DNA from: Microbacterium thalassium
Lineage (GTDB): Bacteria; Actinomycetota; Actinomycetes; Actinomycetales; Microbacteriaceae
Assembly: GCF_014208045.1 (NCBI RefSeq)
Contig: NZ_JACHML010000001.1
Coordinates: forward strand, 3,534,001 to 3,598,000
Direction: 5' to 3'
Length of the DNA: 64,000 nucleotides
Both the position numbers and the translations under genes were made by a program. Shown here piece by piece: positions 43,336 through 51,584 of this stretch; position 1 is the first letter of the stretch, and every line of letters starts with the position of its first letter. The notes beneath the pieces were generated by a model, which was not told the DNA's origin, did not search any database, and was given only the letters and a program-made list of their open reading frames with translations.

Positions 43336-44532
43336 GTGTGGGATGACTGGCTGAGCTTCATCATCGTCTCGGCGATCAGCCTGGGCGTCGCCCTGGCCGT
43401 CATGATCGTGATCACCTACGTGATCCGCTTCTTCGCGCGCAAGTACGGCTGGCCGGACGAACTGGCCCGCCGCGCCCGGCGACCGTTCCGGTGGTTCGTG
43501 CTCATGATCGGCGTCTGGGCGGCCGTGGCGATCGCGTACCCCGAAGAGGATGCCGGCCGCCCGTTCGTCACCCACATGCTCGCGATCCTCGCGATGGCGG
43601 TGCTCGCATGGCTCCTCATCGCGCTCGTGATGTTCGGCACCGACCTCATGCTGGAGCGATTCCGCGTCGACGTCGAGGACAACAGCTCGGCGCGCAAGAT
43701 CCACACGCAGGTGATGATCCTGCGACGCCTGGCGATCGCGCTCATCATCATCATCGTCGTCGCCTCGGCGCTGCTGAGCTTCCCCGCCGTCCAGACGATC
43801 GGCGCCTCCCTGCTGGCCTCCGCCGGCATCGCGTCGATCGTCGCGGGCCTGGCCGCCCAGTCGACCCTGTCGAACATGTTCGCCGGGGTGCAGCTGGTCT
43901 TCAGCGACGCCCTGCGCGTCGACGACGTCGTCGTGGTCGAGGGCGAATGGGGCCGCGTCGGCGAGATCACCCTGAGCTACGTCGTCGTCGACATCTGGGA
44001 TCAGCGCAAGCTGGTGCTCCCGTGCACGTACTTCACGACCCAGCCGTTCCAGAACTGGACGCGCCACGGGGCCGAGGTTCTGGGCACCGTCGAGCTCGAC
44101 GTCGACTGGCGCGTCCCGATCGGGCGCATCCGCGAACGGCTCGCGAAGATCCTCGGCGAGACGGAGCTGTGGGACGGCCGCACGCAGGTGGTGCAGGCGA
44201 CGGATGCCACCGGCGGACTCGTCCAGGTGCGCATCCTCATCAGCGCCCCCGATTCCGGGAAGCTCTGGGACCTGCGCTGCATCGTCCGCGAGGAGCTCAT
44301 CGAGTTCGTGCAGACCGAGGCGCCCTATGCCCTGCCGGTGCAGCGCATGCTGCTCGACTCGGGAACGGATGAACTCCGGACCCCGCGCCCGCAGGCGCAG
44401 CGCGAGGGCATGTTCAGCGGCTCGGCGGAGGCCGAGGAGCGCCACCGCCAGTTCACGCAGGCCCACAACATCGTCGAGGTCACCGGGAACCTCGGCGAGG
44501 GCAGCGGCGACGGGGGCGACGGCGACGGCTGA
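43336..44532 (+). CDS. MscS-family mechanosensitive ion channel
   Basis: 398 residues from GTG 43336, behind AGGAGGAG (43323-43330). There are four to five N-terminal helices. The MscS pore helix and beta domain follow: SAGIASIVAGLAAQSTLSN, then MFAGVQLVFSDALRVDD, VEGEWGRVGEITLSYV and LPCTYFTTQPFQNWTR. The C-terminal cytoplasmic cage ends in a Gly/Asp-rich tail. MscS channels open under membrane tension to release solutes on osmotic downshock. The nearby Trk loci also concern ion balance, but co-regulation is not shown. Confidence 0.92.
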   Translation: MWDDWLSFIIVSAISLGVALAVMIVITYVIRFFARKYGWPDELARRARRPFRWFVLMIGVWAAVAIAYPEEDAGRPFVTHMLAILAMAVLAWLLIALVMFGTDLMLERFRVDVEDNSSARKIHTQVMILRRLAIALIIIIVVASALLSFPAVQTIGASLLASAGIASIVAGLAAQSTLSNMFAGVQLVFSDALRVDDVVVVEGEWGRVGEITLSYVVVDIWDQRKLVLPCTYFTTQPFQNWTRHGAEVLGTVELDVDWRVPIGRIRERLAKILGETELWDGRTQVVQATDATGGLVQVRILISAPDSGKLWDLRCIVREELIEFVQTEAPYALPVQRMLLDSGTDELRTPRPQAQREGMFSGSAEAEERHRQFTQAHNIVEVTGNLGEGSGDGGDGDG

Positions 44533-44562
44533 GTTCCGGGCGGCGACTCGGCCCGACCTCCG

Positions 44563-45006
44563 TCAGGACTGGGCCAGACAGTGCCGGGCATCATCGATCG
44601 ATCGGGCGTCGTCGCGCGCGAGGCCGTCATCGAGCTGCTGCGGCCAGTCGCTCACGTCACGCGCGACGTCATCGATGGCGATGACCTCGCCGTAGTAATC
44701 CCCCCAGACTCCTTCATCGACCCTGCCGTCGACGGAGAATCGCATCGCAATGTAGATGAAGTTGTCACTCCGCGGGCTGGCGACACCCGAGCCCACGATG
44801 GGTTCGAGGCCCGGTGCCCTGGATGCGATGTCGTCCATCACTTCGCTGGGGATCGGATAGCAAATGCGCGAGACGTCCGCACAACCGGTCAGGCCTCCCG
44901 CCACGAGCGCACCGAGGCCGACGACGACGGCACCGTTCACAAGCCGGCCGCGAGACCGGGGTCTGCAATTCACGGCACGACGACCCTTCTCGCAACTGGC
45001 GCTCAT
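44563..45006 (-). CDS. Predicted lipoprotein, unknown function
   Basis: 147 residues from ATG 45006, which overlaps the upstream stop (ATGA). The hydrophobic segment ends in a lipobox, LVAGGLTGC (Cys about 42), so the mature part is likely lipid-anchored outside the cell. After the lipobox it reads DVSRICYPIPSEVMDD and is acidic, with one further Cys early and one near the C-terminus (ARHCLAQS) that could pair. An internal GTG (VNCRPRSRG) would give a more usual signal-peptide length. No known domain was recognised. It is coupled to the next upstream membrane protein. Confidence 0.7.
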   Translation of the reverse strand: MSASCEKGRRAVNCRPRSRGRLVNGAVVVGLGALVAGGLTGCADVSRICYPIPSEVMDDIASRAPGLEPIVGSGVASPRSDNFIYIAMRFSVDGRVDEGVWGDYYGEVIAIDDVARDVSDWPQQLDDGLARDDARSIDDARHCLAQS

Positions 45007-45659
45007 CGTCTGGCCTCGTCGGCGAGAACCTCACGCGCGATCCTGTGCGCGAGCTCACCGATGTCGTCTCGATCGAGACGAGAGAACGGCAGGCGCCACC
45101 CCTCCTTCGACGGGGACATCTTCACGATGACGTGGCCCCACTTCTCGTCGGGCACGACGACATTGATGACGTCGATGGGCCGCGTGACGATACCCTCGCC
45201 GACTTGTACGTCGACGATGAGCTCTCTCGGGAGCGTGTATCGCAGTTCTGGTTCGCGTCCGCCCTTCCAGAACTCGATCCCTCGCTCCGAGGCGACGGCG
45301 ACGAAGTAGTTCCCGATCCGCGGGCCACGGTAGCCCAGCCACCGAAGGGTGTCCGTCAGCTTCTCCGGATGGATCATGGGCAGGACGACGGAGTGAGGAT
45401 TGCGCCGGCGCAGAACGGCGAGCCGCACGCTCTGGTTCTGCACTCCGAGCCACAGCGCGAGGACCACCGAGACCGCCACGACGAGCACGGCGACCAACGA
45501 CAGCGAAATCACGACGGAACCCGCCTGTGCCAGCTTCACGGTCGCCAATGCGAGCTGCACGACGACGAACACACCGAACCCGGCGATGCCGAGCACCCAG
45601 GGCCATCGCCGCGGCTTCGATCGGGACTCGAGGTTCACGGTATTCACGGGAGACACCAC
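45003..45659 (-). CDS. Unrecognised two-helix membrane protein with soluble C-terminal domain
   Basis: 218 residues. Two membrane helices (about 22-42 and 52-72) precede a soluble part with alternating strands, such as IGNYFVAVASERGIEFWKGG and RYTLPRELIVDVQVGEG, resembling small membrane PH-like proteins of actinobacteria. No enzyme motif is visible. GTG codons at 45659 and 45656 are both possible starts. It overlaps the downstream lipoprotein gene and probably forms a two-gene unit with it. The family is not known to me. Confidence 0.7.
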   Translation of the reverse strand: MVSPVNTVNLESRSKPRRWPWVLGIAGFGVFVVVQLALATVKLAQAGSVVISLSLVAVLVVAVSVVLALWLGVQNQSVRLAVLRRRNPHSVVLPMIHPEKLTDTLRWLGYRGPRIGNYFVAVASERGIEFWKGGREPELRYTLPRELIVDVQVGEGIVTRPIDVINVVVPDEKWGHVIVKMSPSKEGWRLPFSRLDRDDIGELAHRIAREVLADEARR

Positions 45660-45692
45660 CCTACAGATCCCTGGCCCCGTGCATCGATCCGA

Positions 45693-46064
45693 TCACCCCG
45701 GCGGCAGCAGTTCGCGCACCACGAGGATGATGAACCCAGCCAGGCCGACAAGCAGCAGGCCACCGGCGTACACCCAGAAGGACAGCCAGTCGATCGCCGG
45801 GCGCCCGCGGACTCGGCGTCGCCGCGTCCGCTGCGATTCCGGGGCGGCGAGGCTGGGCGACGTCTGCCCGCGAGGCGCGATCGCGACCCCGTACCCGAAC
45901 ACGGCGCCGATCAGCCCGGCGATGGCGAGGAGCGCAATGGCGACCCAGGGCGCGACGTCGGTCCACAGCCAGAACGCCACGCCTACGACGACGAGCTCGC
46001 CGAGGCCGAACCCGACGGCGATGCTGCGCAGCATCGCCCCTGTCGTCAGGCGGGTTCTGGTCAC
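45693..46064 (-). CDS. Small three-helix membrane protein, unknown function
   Basis: 123 residues from GTG 46064. Two adjacent hydrophobic helices (SIAVGFGLGELVVVGVAFWL and VAIALLAIAGLIGAVFGYG) are followed by a basic loop (RTRRRRVRGRP) and a last helix (WVYAGGLLLVGLAGFIILVV). No family was recognised. It belongs to a run of small membrane proteins on the same strand between mscS and the bS22 gene. Confidence 0.6.
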   Translation of the reverse strand: MTRTRLTTGAMLRSIAVGFGLGELVVVGVAFWLWTDVAPWVAIALLAIAGLIGAVFGYGVAIAPRGQTSPSLAAPESQRTRRRRVRGRPAIDWLSFWVYAGGLLLVGLAGFIILVVRELLPPG

Positions 46065-46139
46065 GCGTCCGCCTCTTCGACCTCGGTCGATCCGGCTGAG
46101 CGATCAGCGGTTCGCGACCACTTTCGGGTCATGCACTCA

Positions 46140-46545
46140 TCACCCTTGCTCCGCCTCCCGCCCGGGAGGCCTCCGCAGCGCTCGAACCCACTGGCGAGCC
46201 CGACCTCGTGTCACTCCGCGTCCTTCGACCGGCGCTTCCCGCCGCGCCGCACGCCAAGCCCTGCGCGGTCGTTCGATCCCGAGCCAGCCGTTGAGCGACG
46301 CCGCCTGCTTCCGCGCGGTACGCCGTATCGTGATGGTTCCCGCCAGCGACAGTTCGCGACCGTCGTTCATCGCGATCGTTACGAGCCCGGCCTCGCGGCT
46401 TTCCCCCGAACACCGTCCAGCCGAGGACGAAGAGCCAGCCGGTGTAGGGCCCCGATCCGGCGCGCTCGATGTCGGCCTTGGCGAAGCGCCCATCACGGCA
46501 TCCGCCATCCCTGTTCTCATTGCCCGCTCGTGCGAGGAACTCCAC
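46140..46545 (-). pseudogene. Frameshifted PH-like membrane-associated protein (or sequencing error)
   Basis: One frame from ATG 46545 codes a sensible stretch ending GPYTGWLFVLGWTVFGG. The neighbouring frame then continues with GLVTIAMNDGRELSLAGT, ITIRRTARKQAAS and LNGWLGIERPR to a stop at 46140. Removing one base from the C5 run at 46403-46407 joins them as TVFGES-REAGLVT. Each half alone turns into low-complexity Arg/Ala/Ser sequence beyond the joint. Either this is a recent pseudogene in a cluster of related membrane proteins, or the run was misread. The exact 5' end is uncertain. Confidence 0.5.
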
Positions 46546-46634
46546 CGTATCGGGGATCGGGAATCGCGGCGATCGTCGCCCGCCCGGTCACTGCCCTCCT
46601 GCACCAGCAGGGCTACCGCTCGAACGCCGCGCCG

Positions 46635-47162
46635 TCAGTACGTCATGTGCTCGGGGACGTCGCAGCGGACGACGCGGCCTCGTGCAGCGAGTGCCTCGCG
46701 AAACCGCGCGACCTTGCGGTCCGCGAATCCGCCCAGCGAGAGCGTGACATTGAGGGGGATCATCCTGAGCCGATCCCCTGCCCGAATGGCGAGGTTGATG
46801 GTCGCGCTGAGACCCAGCGAGGGACCGATGCCACCCCAGTTGATCATCCCGACGTACCCCATCGAGAACACGGACTCGATGTCCTCGAGCGGGATTCGCA
46901 TCGTCCGGTACCACTGGACGACGATGAGAGTGTCGGCCGTCACCTCGATACGGATCACCAACGCTCGAACCGCGACGTAGAGCAGGCCCGCGGCACACAC
47001 CACGAGAGCGACCCACACCTCGACCGCCACTCCTCTTGCGTGTGCCGCGTCCCATCCCGCGGCGAATGCGGGTGCGAGGACGAGCAGCGGCAGCCACCCC
47101 AGGGCGCGCGCGAACGAGACCATTCCCGGAATCCGGTCACTCGCAACGGTGCGCTCCGTCAT
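46635..47162 (-). CDS. Unrecognised membrane protein with PH-like (DUF-type) domain
   Basis: 175 residues from ATG 47162. Two membrane helices (about 18-35 and 48-68) lead into a beta-rich soluble domain: IEVTADTLIVVQWYRTMRIP, then LEDIESVFSMGYVGMINWGG and RLRMIPLNVTLSLGGFADRK. The pattern of a strand ending in Ile-Pro-Leu-Glu-Asp-Ile is typical of small bacterial PH-domain membrane proteins. Function unknown. The frameshifted gene just downstream appears to be related in kind. Confidence 0.7.
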   Translation of the reverse strand: MTERTVASDRIPGMVSFARALGWLPLLVLAPAFAAGWDAAHARGVAVEVWVALVVCAAGLLYVAVRALVIRIEVTADTLIVVQWYRTMRIPLEDIESVFSMGYVGMINWGGIGPSLGLSATINLAIRAGDRLRMIPLNVTLSLGGFADRKVARFREALAARGRVVRCDVPEHMTY

Positions 47163-47323
47163 TGCCTCTCATCCTCAGCCCACGACGTCTGGCACGAAGC
47201 CACGGCGACCCGGCGCCGTCGTCCTCACGGAAGCCACACGCTAGCGGCCGAGCCCACGCGGAGGCCAATCCGCCCGCCCGGCGAACACGGCTCCCGCCCG
47301 CGCGCAACTTCCGGAGAAACACG

Positions 47324-47351
47324 AAGCGCCCGTCCGCAGGGACAGGCGCTT
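47324..47351 (-). terminator. Terminator hairpin downstream of the bS22 gene
   Basis: Bases 47324-47335 and 47340-47351 form a 12-bp stem with one mismatch and a GCAG loop. On the minus strand it is followed by cgtgtttctc. It sits 15 bp past the bS22 stop codon. Confidence 0.65.
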
Positions 47352-47365
47352 GGTGTCTGAGCCGC

Positions 47366-47464
47366 TTACTTCTTGTTGCGGCGCTGGTGGCGAGTCTTGC
47401 GAAGCAGCTTGCGGTGCTTCTTCTTCGCCATGCGCTTGCGGCGCTTCTTGATGACAGAACCCAC
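47366..47464 (-). CDS. 30S ribosomal protein bS22 (AURKAIP1/COX24-domain mini-protein)
   Basis: 32 residues from GTG 47464. The sequence starts GSVIKKRRKRMAKKKHRK and is more than half Lys/Arg. This is the actinobacterial bS22 protein, seen bound near the decoding centre of mycobacterial 30S subunits and related to mitochondrial mS38. Its neighbour, the small HTH gene just upstream, is conserved with it (Rv0500A-Rv0500B in M. tuberculosis). A hairpin terminator follows. The gene is short enough to be missed by gene callers. Confidence 0.93.
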   Translation of the reverse strand: MGSVIKKRRKRMAKKKHRKLLRKTRHQRRNKK

Positions 47465-47546
47465 GGGAAACCTCGCTAAGTCAGGGGTCTGGACGGTGTG
47501 TTACGCGTCCGGGAACGGGCAGATGCGAAAAATGCCTCGGACCATT

Positions 47547-47738
47547 CTAGCCGACATCGGCAATGGGCCTGCGCAGGGCCTCGGTGACGGCCGACTCGGG
47601 CACGCGATAGCTGCGGCCGAAGCGCACCGCGGGCAGCTCGCCGGAGTGCACGAGGCGGTACACGGTCATCTTCGAGACGCGCATGAGCTCCGCGACCTCG
47701 GCCACGGTGAGGAAGCGAACATCGGGCAGCTCCGCCAT
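47547..47738 (-). CDS. BldC/excisionase-type helix-turn-helix DNA-binding protein
   Basis: 63 residues from ATG 47738, behind AAGGGGATC. It is almost entirely one MerR-like winged HTH: FLTVAEVAELMRVSKMTVYR, then LVHSGELPAVRFGRSYRVPE. This is the single-domain architecture of BldC and of the Rv0500A group. BldC-type proteins bind DNA cooperatively as regulators of development and metabolism. It is probably co-transcribed with bS22 from the promoter at 47772-47801. The target genes are unknown. Confidence 0.92.
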   Translation of the reverse strand: MAELPDVRFLTVAEVAELMRVSKMTVYRLVHSGELPAVRFGRSYRVPESAVTEALRRPIADVG

Positions 47739-47771
47739 CGTGATCCCCTTCCCAGACGGGTACTGTCCCAC

Positions 47772-47801
47772 ACTCTAGAGCGGTCCGGCGACGCATGTAA
47801 A
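47772..47801 (-). promoter_or_regulatory. Promoter of the HTH-bS22 unit
   Basis: On the minus strand TTTACA (47796-47801) and TAGAGT (47772-47777) are separated by 18 bp, about 34 bp upstream of ATG 47738. Both boxes are close to the housekeeping consensus. Confidence 0.6.
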
Positions 47802-47902
47802 CCCGTGTGGCGCATGTGACCAGTGGGAATCGAGCCCCGATTCCCAGCGGAATCATCAGAACGGCATACACCCGGACCAGGTCCGCACAGGATCCTGGCG
47901 AC

Positions 47903-48460
47903 ATGAGCGACTCAGACAATGGCGCGCGCGACGAAGCGAAGACGCCCTACACACCCGAGCCCTATGTCCACTCCGACTCCTCCGACACCGCAGCCGACGC
48001 AGGCACGGCCGGCGGCGCCGACACGACCGCACCGACCGGCAGCGACGCCGACGCGACGCGACCGCTCCCCGAGGCCGATCCCGCGAGCGACGCCGCAACG
48101 CCCGCGGCCGACGCGGAGGGAGCCCCCGAGGATCAGTCCGCCGACTCGGCCCCGCGCCGCAAGCGCGGCTGGGTGATCGGCGGCATCGCCGCGGGCGGCG
48201 TCGTCGCCCTCGGCCTCGCGTTCGGCGGCGGTGTCGCGGTCGGCCTCGCCGTCGACGGCGGCCGGGACGGCTACCAGGTCGTCAGCGAACGCAGCGGCGA
48301 CGGCCCCGGCTTCGGCACCGACGGCGACCGTCAGGGCCATCCGGGCGGCCAGTTCGGCGACCGGGACGGCGACCACGACGGCTACGGTCCGGGTACGCGC
48401 GACGACGACAGCGACGACTCCACCGAGGAGTCGACGCCCGAGGCGACGCCGAACGCCTGA
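47903..48460 (+). CDS. Single-pass membrane protein with acidic N- and C-terminal tails
   Basis: 185 residues from ATG 47903. Residues 1-88 are an Asp/Ala/Thr/Pro-rich, probably disordered cytoplasmic tail. A basic stop-transfer cluster (RRKRGW) leads into one glycine-rich helix (VIGGIAAGGVVALGLAFGGG), and the remaining residues are an acidic Asp/Gly repeat-like tail (GDRDGDHDGYGPG). No catalytic domain is present. The start was chosen because compositional bias begins there and the upstream in-frame sequence is unlike protein. Function unknown. Confidence 0.65.
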   Translation: MSDSDNGARDEAKTPYTPEPYVHSDSSDTAADAGTAGGADTTAPTGSDADATRPLPEADPASDAATPAADAEGAPEDQSADSAPRRKRGWVIGGIAAGGVVALGLAFGGGVAVGLAVDGGRDGYQVVSERSGDGPGFGTDGDRQGHPGGQFGDRDGDHDGYGPGTRDDDSDDSTEESTPEATPNA

Positions 48461-48475
48461 TCCGCCGCTGCGCGT

Positions 48476-49588
48476 CTACGGCAGCGACGCGACGAAGTCC
48501 GCGACCAGATTGAGGTTCGCCTTCTCGATCTTCCACGGGCCGTCGCCGTGTTGAAGGTGGAGGGGGTCCGCGACGAAGACGATCATCATGTCCAGCGGCT
48601 CGATGAGGGCGATCTGCTGGCCGCCGTGGCCCCAAGCCAGGCTGTACCGGTAGTCACCCGCTTTGATGGACCACCACTGGTAGCCGTAGGCGTTGTCGCC
48701 CCAGTTCCCTCCGACGCGGATCGTCCAGGTTCCCTCCGAGTAGGTCTCCAGTGAATCCTCCACCCACTCGGAGGGGACGATCCGGGCGCCGTCGTAGGTT
48801 CCCCCGTCGAGATACATCAGGCCGAACTTCGCCAGGTCGGTGGACGAGAGGTCGATGTCTGAGAAGCCCAGGTGGTTGCCGTCCCAATCGACCTGCCAGA
48901 ACCCCGGAGTGATTCCGAGGGGGTCGAACAGGTGCTCCTGCGCGAAGGACTTCAGGTCCGTCCCGCAGGCTCGCGCGACGATGATCCCGAGCAGGTGCGC
49001 CGTGAAGTTGCTGTACGCGGAGTCCGTCCCGGGATCGTAGGCGATGGGCACCCCGACGAGGTCCGACTCGTGGAAGCCGGTGAGGAGCCACTCGGTGCCC
49101 TCGGCGGTGGACTCCTCCCAGGGAAGACCCGCCCTCATCTGGAGCATCTGCCGGATCGTGATGTCGTTCTTCCTGAGGTCGCTGATCCGGTACTCGAACT
49201 CGGGGAAGAACTCCATCAGCTTCTGATCGAGGCTCGTCAGACACCCTTGTTCGAGAGCGAGGCCCACCAGCGCCGAGGTGATGCTCTTGGTCACGGAATG
49301 GATGTTGACCTGCAGGTCCGGCCGGCCGATGCCGAAGTAGTCCTCCGCCACGAGGTACCCGTTCTTGAAGACCAGGAGGCTGTACGCGGTCTCGAGGCGG
49401 GCGGCGTCGTAGTACAGCTCTGCCACGAGATCGGGATCGAGGCCCTGTGCTTCGGGGGTCGACACCGGCCACTCGTCTGCTGTGACGGGGGTGTAGTCGA
49501 CGGCCGCCAGCTCCTCGGCTGACGGCCCGCACGCCGTGAGCACCACGCCGAGCGCGAGCAGCAACGCAGCCAGCCGCCAACGGGACAT
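48476..49588 (-). CDS. Beta-lactamase-fold serine hydrolase lipoprotein
   Basis: 370 residues from ATG 49588 (an in-frame GTG 18 nt upstream is less likely). The signal peptide ends in a lipobox, ALGVVLTAC, so the enzyme is probably anchored outside the membrane. It has the penicillin-recognising fold: nucleophile motif HSVTKS (SxxK) at about residue 97, the Tyr motif YSN (in GTDSAYSNFTAHLLG), and the late HGG motif in AWGHGGQQIALI in place of KTG. Members include class C-like esterases, D-aminopeptidases and EstB-type enzymes. True beta-lactamase activity cannot be assumed. It converges with the upstream acidic membrane protein. Confidence 0.88.
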   Translation of the reverse strand: MSRWRLAALLLALGVVLTACGPSAEELAAVDYTPVTADEWPVSTPEAQGLDPDLVAELYYDAARLETAYSLLVFKNGYLVAEDYFGIGRPDLQVNIHSVTKSITSALVGLALEQGCLTSLDQKLMEFFPEFEYRISDLRKNDITIRQMLQMRAGLPWEESTAEGTEWLLTGFHESDLVGVPIAYDPGTDSAYSNFTAHLLGIIVARACGTDLKSFAQEHLFDPLGITPGFWQVDWDGNHLGFSDIDLSSTDLAKFGLMYLDGGTYDGARIVPSEWVEDSLETYSEGTWTIRVGGNWGDNAYGYQWWSIKAGDYRYSLAWGHGGQQIALIEPLDMMIVFVADPLHLQHGDGPWKIEKANLNLVADFVASLP

Positions 49589-49672
49589 GGCTCTTTTCTC
49601 GCGCACCTCGGCGCCGAGCGCCAGGGACGAAGGTCATGCGGGCGTGCGCCGCGCGCTGACGGCCGGAGCGGC

Positions 49673-50074
49673 TCAGCGCCCGGGCAGCTTCTTCAGCGCG
49701 CTCTCGAACGCGTACTTCGTCGATGCCGCCGCGCGGCCCACGACATCGGCCGCGCGTACGGCCGACCCCGGCAGCGCCGGCGCCTCGGACTCGCCCTGGT
49801 CGGCGTCGAGGAACGGCACCAGCCAGTCGTCGACCGCGTCCAGCGGAGCGGCGTCGAGACTGTAGTAGCGGTGCTGCCCCTCCTCGCGCACCGACACCAG
49901 GTGCGCCTCGCGAAGCACCTTGAGGTGCTTCGACACGGTGGGCTGGCTCGTGCCGAGCTCCTGCACGATATGCGAGACGCTCGTGCCGCTTTCTCCGGCG
50001 GATGCGCGATCGAGGAGCAGTCGAAGAATGTCGCGACGCGTGCCGTCCGCGATCACGTCGAAGATGTCCGCCAT
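49673..50074 (-). CDS. ArsR-family winged-helix regulator
   Basis: 133 residues from ATG 50074. It begins MADIFDVIADGTRRDILRLL, the typical ArsR opening, with the recognition helix TSQPTVSKHLKVLREAHLV and the wing EGQHRYYSLD. No metal-binding Cys pair is present, so it is not a classical metal sensor. The C-terminal 40 residues are Ala-rich and basic. The gene diverges from trkH, 70 bp away, and is leaderless (TACTCT 6 nt before ATG). Local control of trkH or of itself is possible. Confidence 0.9.
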   Translation of the reverse strand: MADIFDVIADGTRRDILRLLLDRASAGESGTSVSHIVQELGTSQPTVSKHLKVLREAHLVSVREEGQHRYYSLDAAPLDAVDDWLVPFLDADQGESEAPALPGSAVRAADVVGRAAASTKYAFESALKKLPGR

Positions 50075-50080
50075 AGGCTC

Positions 50081-50086
50081 AGAGTA
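50081..50086 (-). promoter_or_regulatory. -10 box of a leaderless promoter for the ArsR gene
   Basis: TACTCT on the minus strand ends 6 nt before ATG 50074. Confidence 0.55.
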
Positions 50087-50144
50087 GTCGGGCTCTGGCC
50101 GGAGTACCATGAGGCCCGGATTCGAGTCGACCGGAAGGACGTGG

Positions 50145-51584
50145 ATGGCGACGGGTGCATCCTCGGCGGCCTCCCGCTCGCGCCGTCCGGTGGGCAAGGT
50201 CGTGATGGAGGGCGTCCGCGACTTCGCGACGTCCTCTCCCGCGCGCTTCGCGATCCTCGTGTTCGGATCGCTCGTCCTTCTCTTCACCGCGCTGCTGTCG
50301 CTGCCGATCGCGGCGGCGGACGGCAAGGTGACCCCCCTGGCGGACGCTCTGTTCACCGCGATGTCGACGATCTGCGTCACGGGCCTGGTGACCGTCGACA
50401 CCGCCACGCACTGGTCCGCGGTGGGCAAGACGATCATCTTCATCGGCGTGAACATCGGCGGCATGGGCGTGCTCACGCTCGCGTCGATCCTGGGCCTGGC
50501 GATCTCGCGCCGCCTGGGCCTGCGGGCCAAGCTCATCGCCGCCGGCGACTCGAACCCGCTGCGCGTGCACGGAGGTCCGGTCAACGAGGGTCAGACGGTT
50601 CGCCTGGGCGAGGTCGGCCAGCTGCTGCGCACCGTCGCACTGTCGACCCTCGTCATCGAGGCGGCGATCGCGGTGGCGCTGTATCCCGCGCTGGTCATGG
50701 CCGGCATCACGCCGCTCAACGCGCTGTGGGAGGCGCCGTTCTACGCGGCGATGGCCTTCACCAACACGGGTTTCACCCCGAATCCGGGGGGCCTCGCACC
50801 GTTCGCCGACGACTACTTCCTGCTGACGGTGCTCATGGTCGCCGTGTTCCTGGGCAGCATCGGATTCCCGGTGATCTACACGCTGTCGCGTCACTACTGG
50901 CACATCAGCCGCTGGTCGCTGCACACGAAGCTGACCCTCATCACCACGATGGCGCTGTTCTTCGCCGGCGCCGTGGCGTTCCTGTCGCTCGAATTCGACA
51001 ACCCCGGCACGTTCGGGTCGATGGATGCCGCCGATACGACGTTCCAGGCCTTCTTCCTGTCGGCCATGACGCGATCGGGCGGGTTCGCGGTGGTCGACGT
51101 CGGCGAGCTCTACGGGTCGAGCCTGATCGTCGGGTCGATGCTGATGTTCGTCGGCGGCGGGTCGGCGTCGACCGCGGGCGGCATCAAGGTCACGACCCTG
51201 GCCGTCCTCGCACTCGCGGTGTGGTCCGAGGCGCAGGGCCGCGCCTCGGTGCAGGTGTTCGGTCGCCGCATCCCCAGCGACGTCCAGCGCGTGGCGATCT
51301 CGGTCCTCGCGTGGGGCGCGACGATCGTGGCCGTCGCCACGATCACTGTCGCGCAGATCACCAAGGCGCCGATCGCCGACGTGCTCTTCGACGTCATCTC
51401 GGCGTTCGGCACCGTGGGCCTGTCGACCGGACTCACCGAGGCCCTGCCCGATCCGGCGGTCTACGTCATGGCCGTCACGATCTTCATGGGCCGCGTTGGT
51501 ACAGTGACACTCGCCGCGGCGGTGGCCGCGACGTCGAGATCGCAGCACTACTCGCTGCCCGTCGAAAGGCCGATCGTTGGTTGA
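50145..51584 (+). CDS. TrkH/KtrB-family potassium channel subunit (copy 1)
   Basis: 479 residues from ATG 50145, preferred over ATG 50109 because GGAAGGA (50133-50139) lies at the right distance. It has the four-fold M1-P-M2 layout with selectivity-filter loops STICVTGL, MAFTNTGFTP, MTRSGGFAVV and SAFGTVGLSTG, each with the filter Gly. The KtrB/TrkH subunit forms the membrane channel for K+ uptake and needs a TrkA/KtrA ring. The next gene supplies that partner, its TTG start lying inside the last codons of this gene (8-nt overlap). The C-terminus LPVERPIVG resembles that of copy 2. Confidence 0.92.
   Translation: MATGASSAASRSRRPVGKVVMEGVRDFATSSPARFAILVFGSLVLLFTALLSLPIAAADGKVTPLADALFTAMSTICVTGLVTVDTATHWSAVGKTIIFIGVNIGGMGVLTLASILGLAISRRLGLRAKLIAAGDSNPLRVHGGPVNEGQTVRLGEVGQLLRTVALSTLVIEAAIAVALYPALVMAGITPLNALWEAPFYAAMAFTNTGFTPNPGGLAPFADDYFLLTVLMVAVFLGSIGFPVIYTLSRHYWHISRWSLHTKLTLITTMALFFAGAVAFLSLEFDNPGTFGSMDAADTTFQAFFLSAMTRSGGFAVVDVGELYGSSLIVGSMLMFVGGGSASTAGGIKVTTLAVLALAVWSEAQGRASVQVFGRRIPSDVQRVAISVLAWGATIVAVATITVAQITKAPIADVLFDVISAFGTVGLSTGLTEALPDPAVYVMAVTIFMGRVGTVTLAAAVAATSRSQHYSLPVERPIVG

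Noticed and set aside
48476..49588. True beta-lactamase resistance gene
   Set aside because: SxxK and YSN motifs are present but the KTG box is HGG, and the family is dominated by esterases and peptidases.
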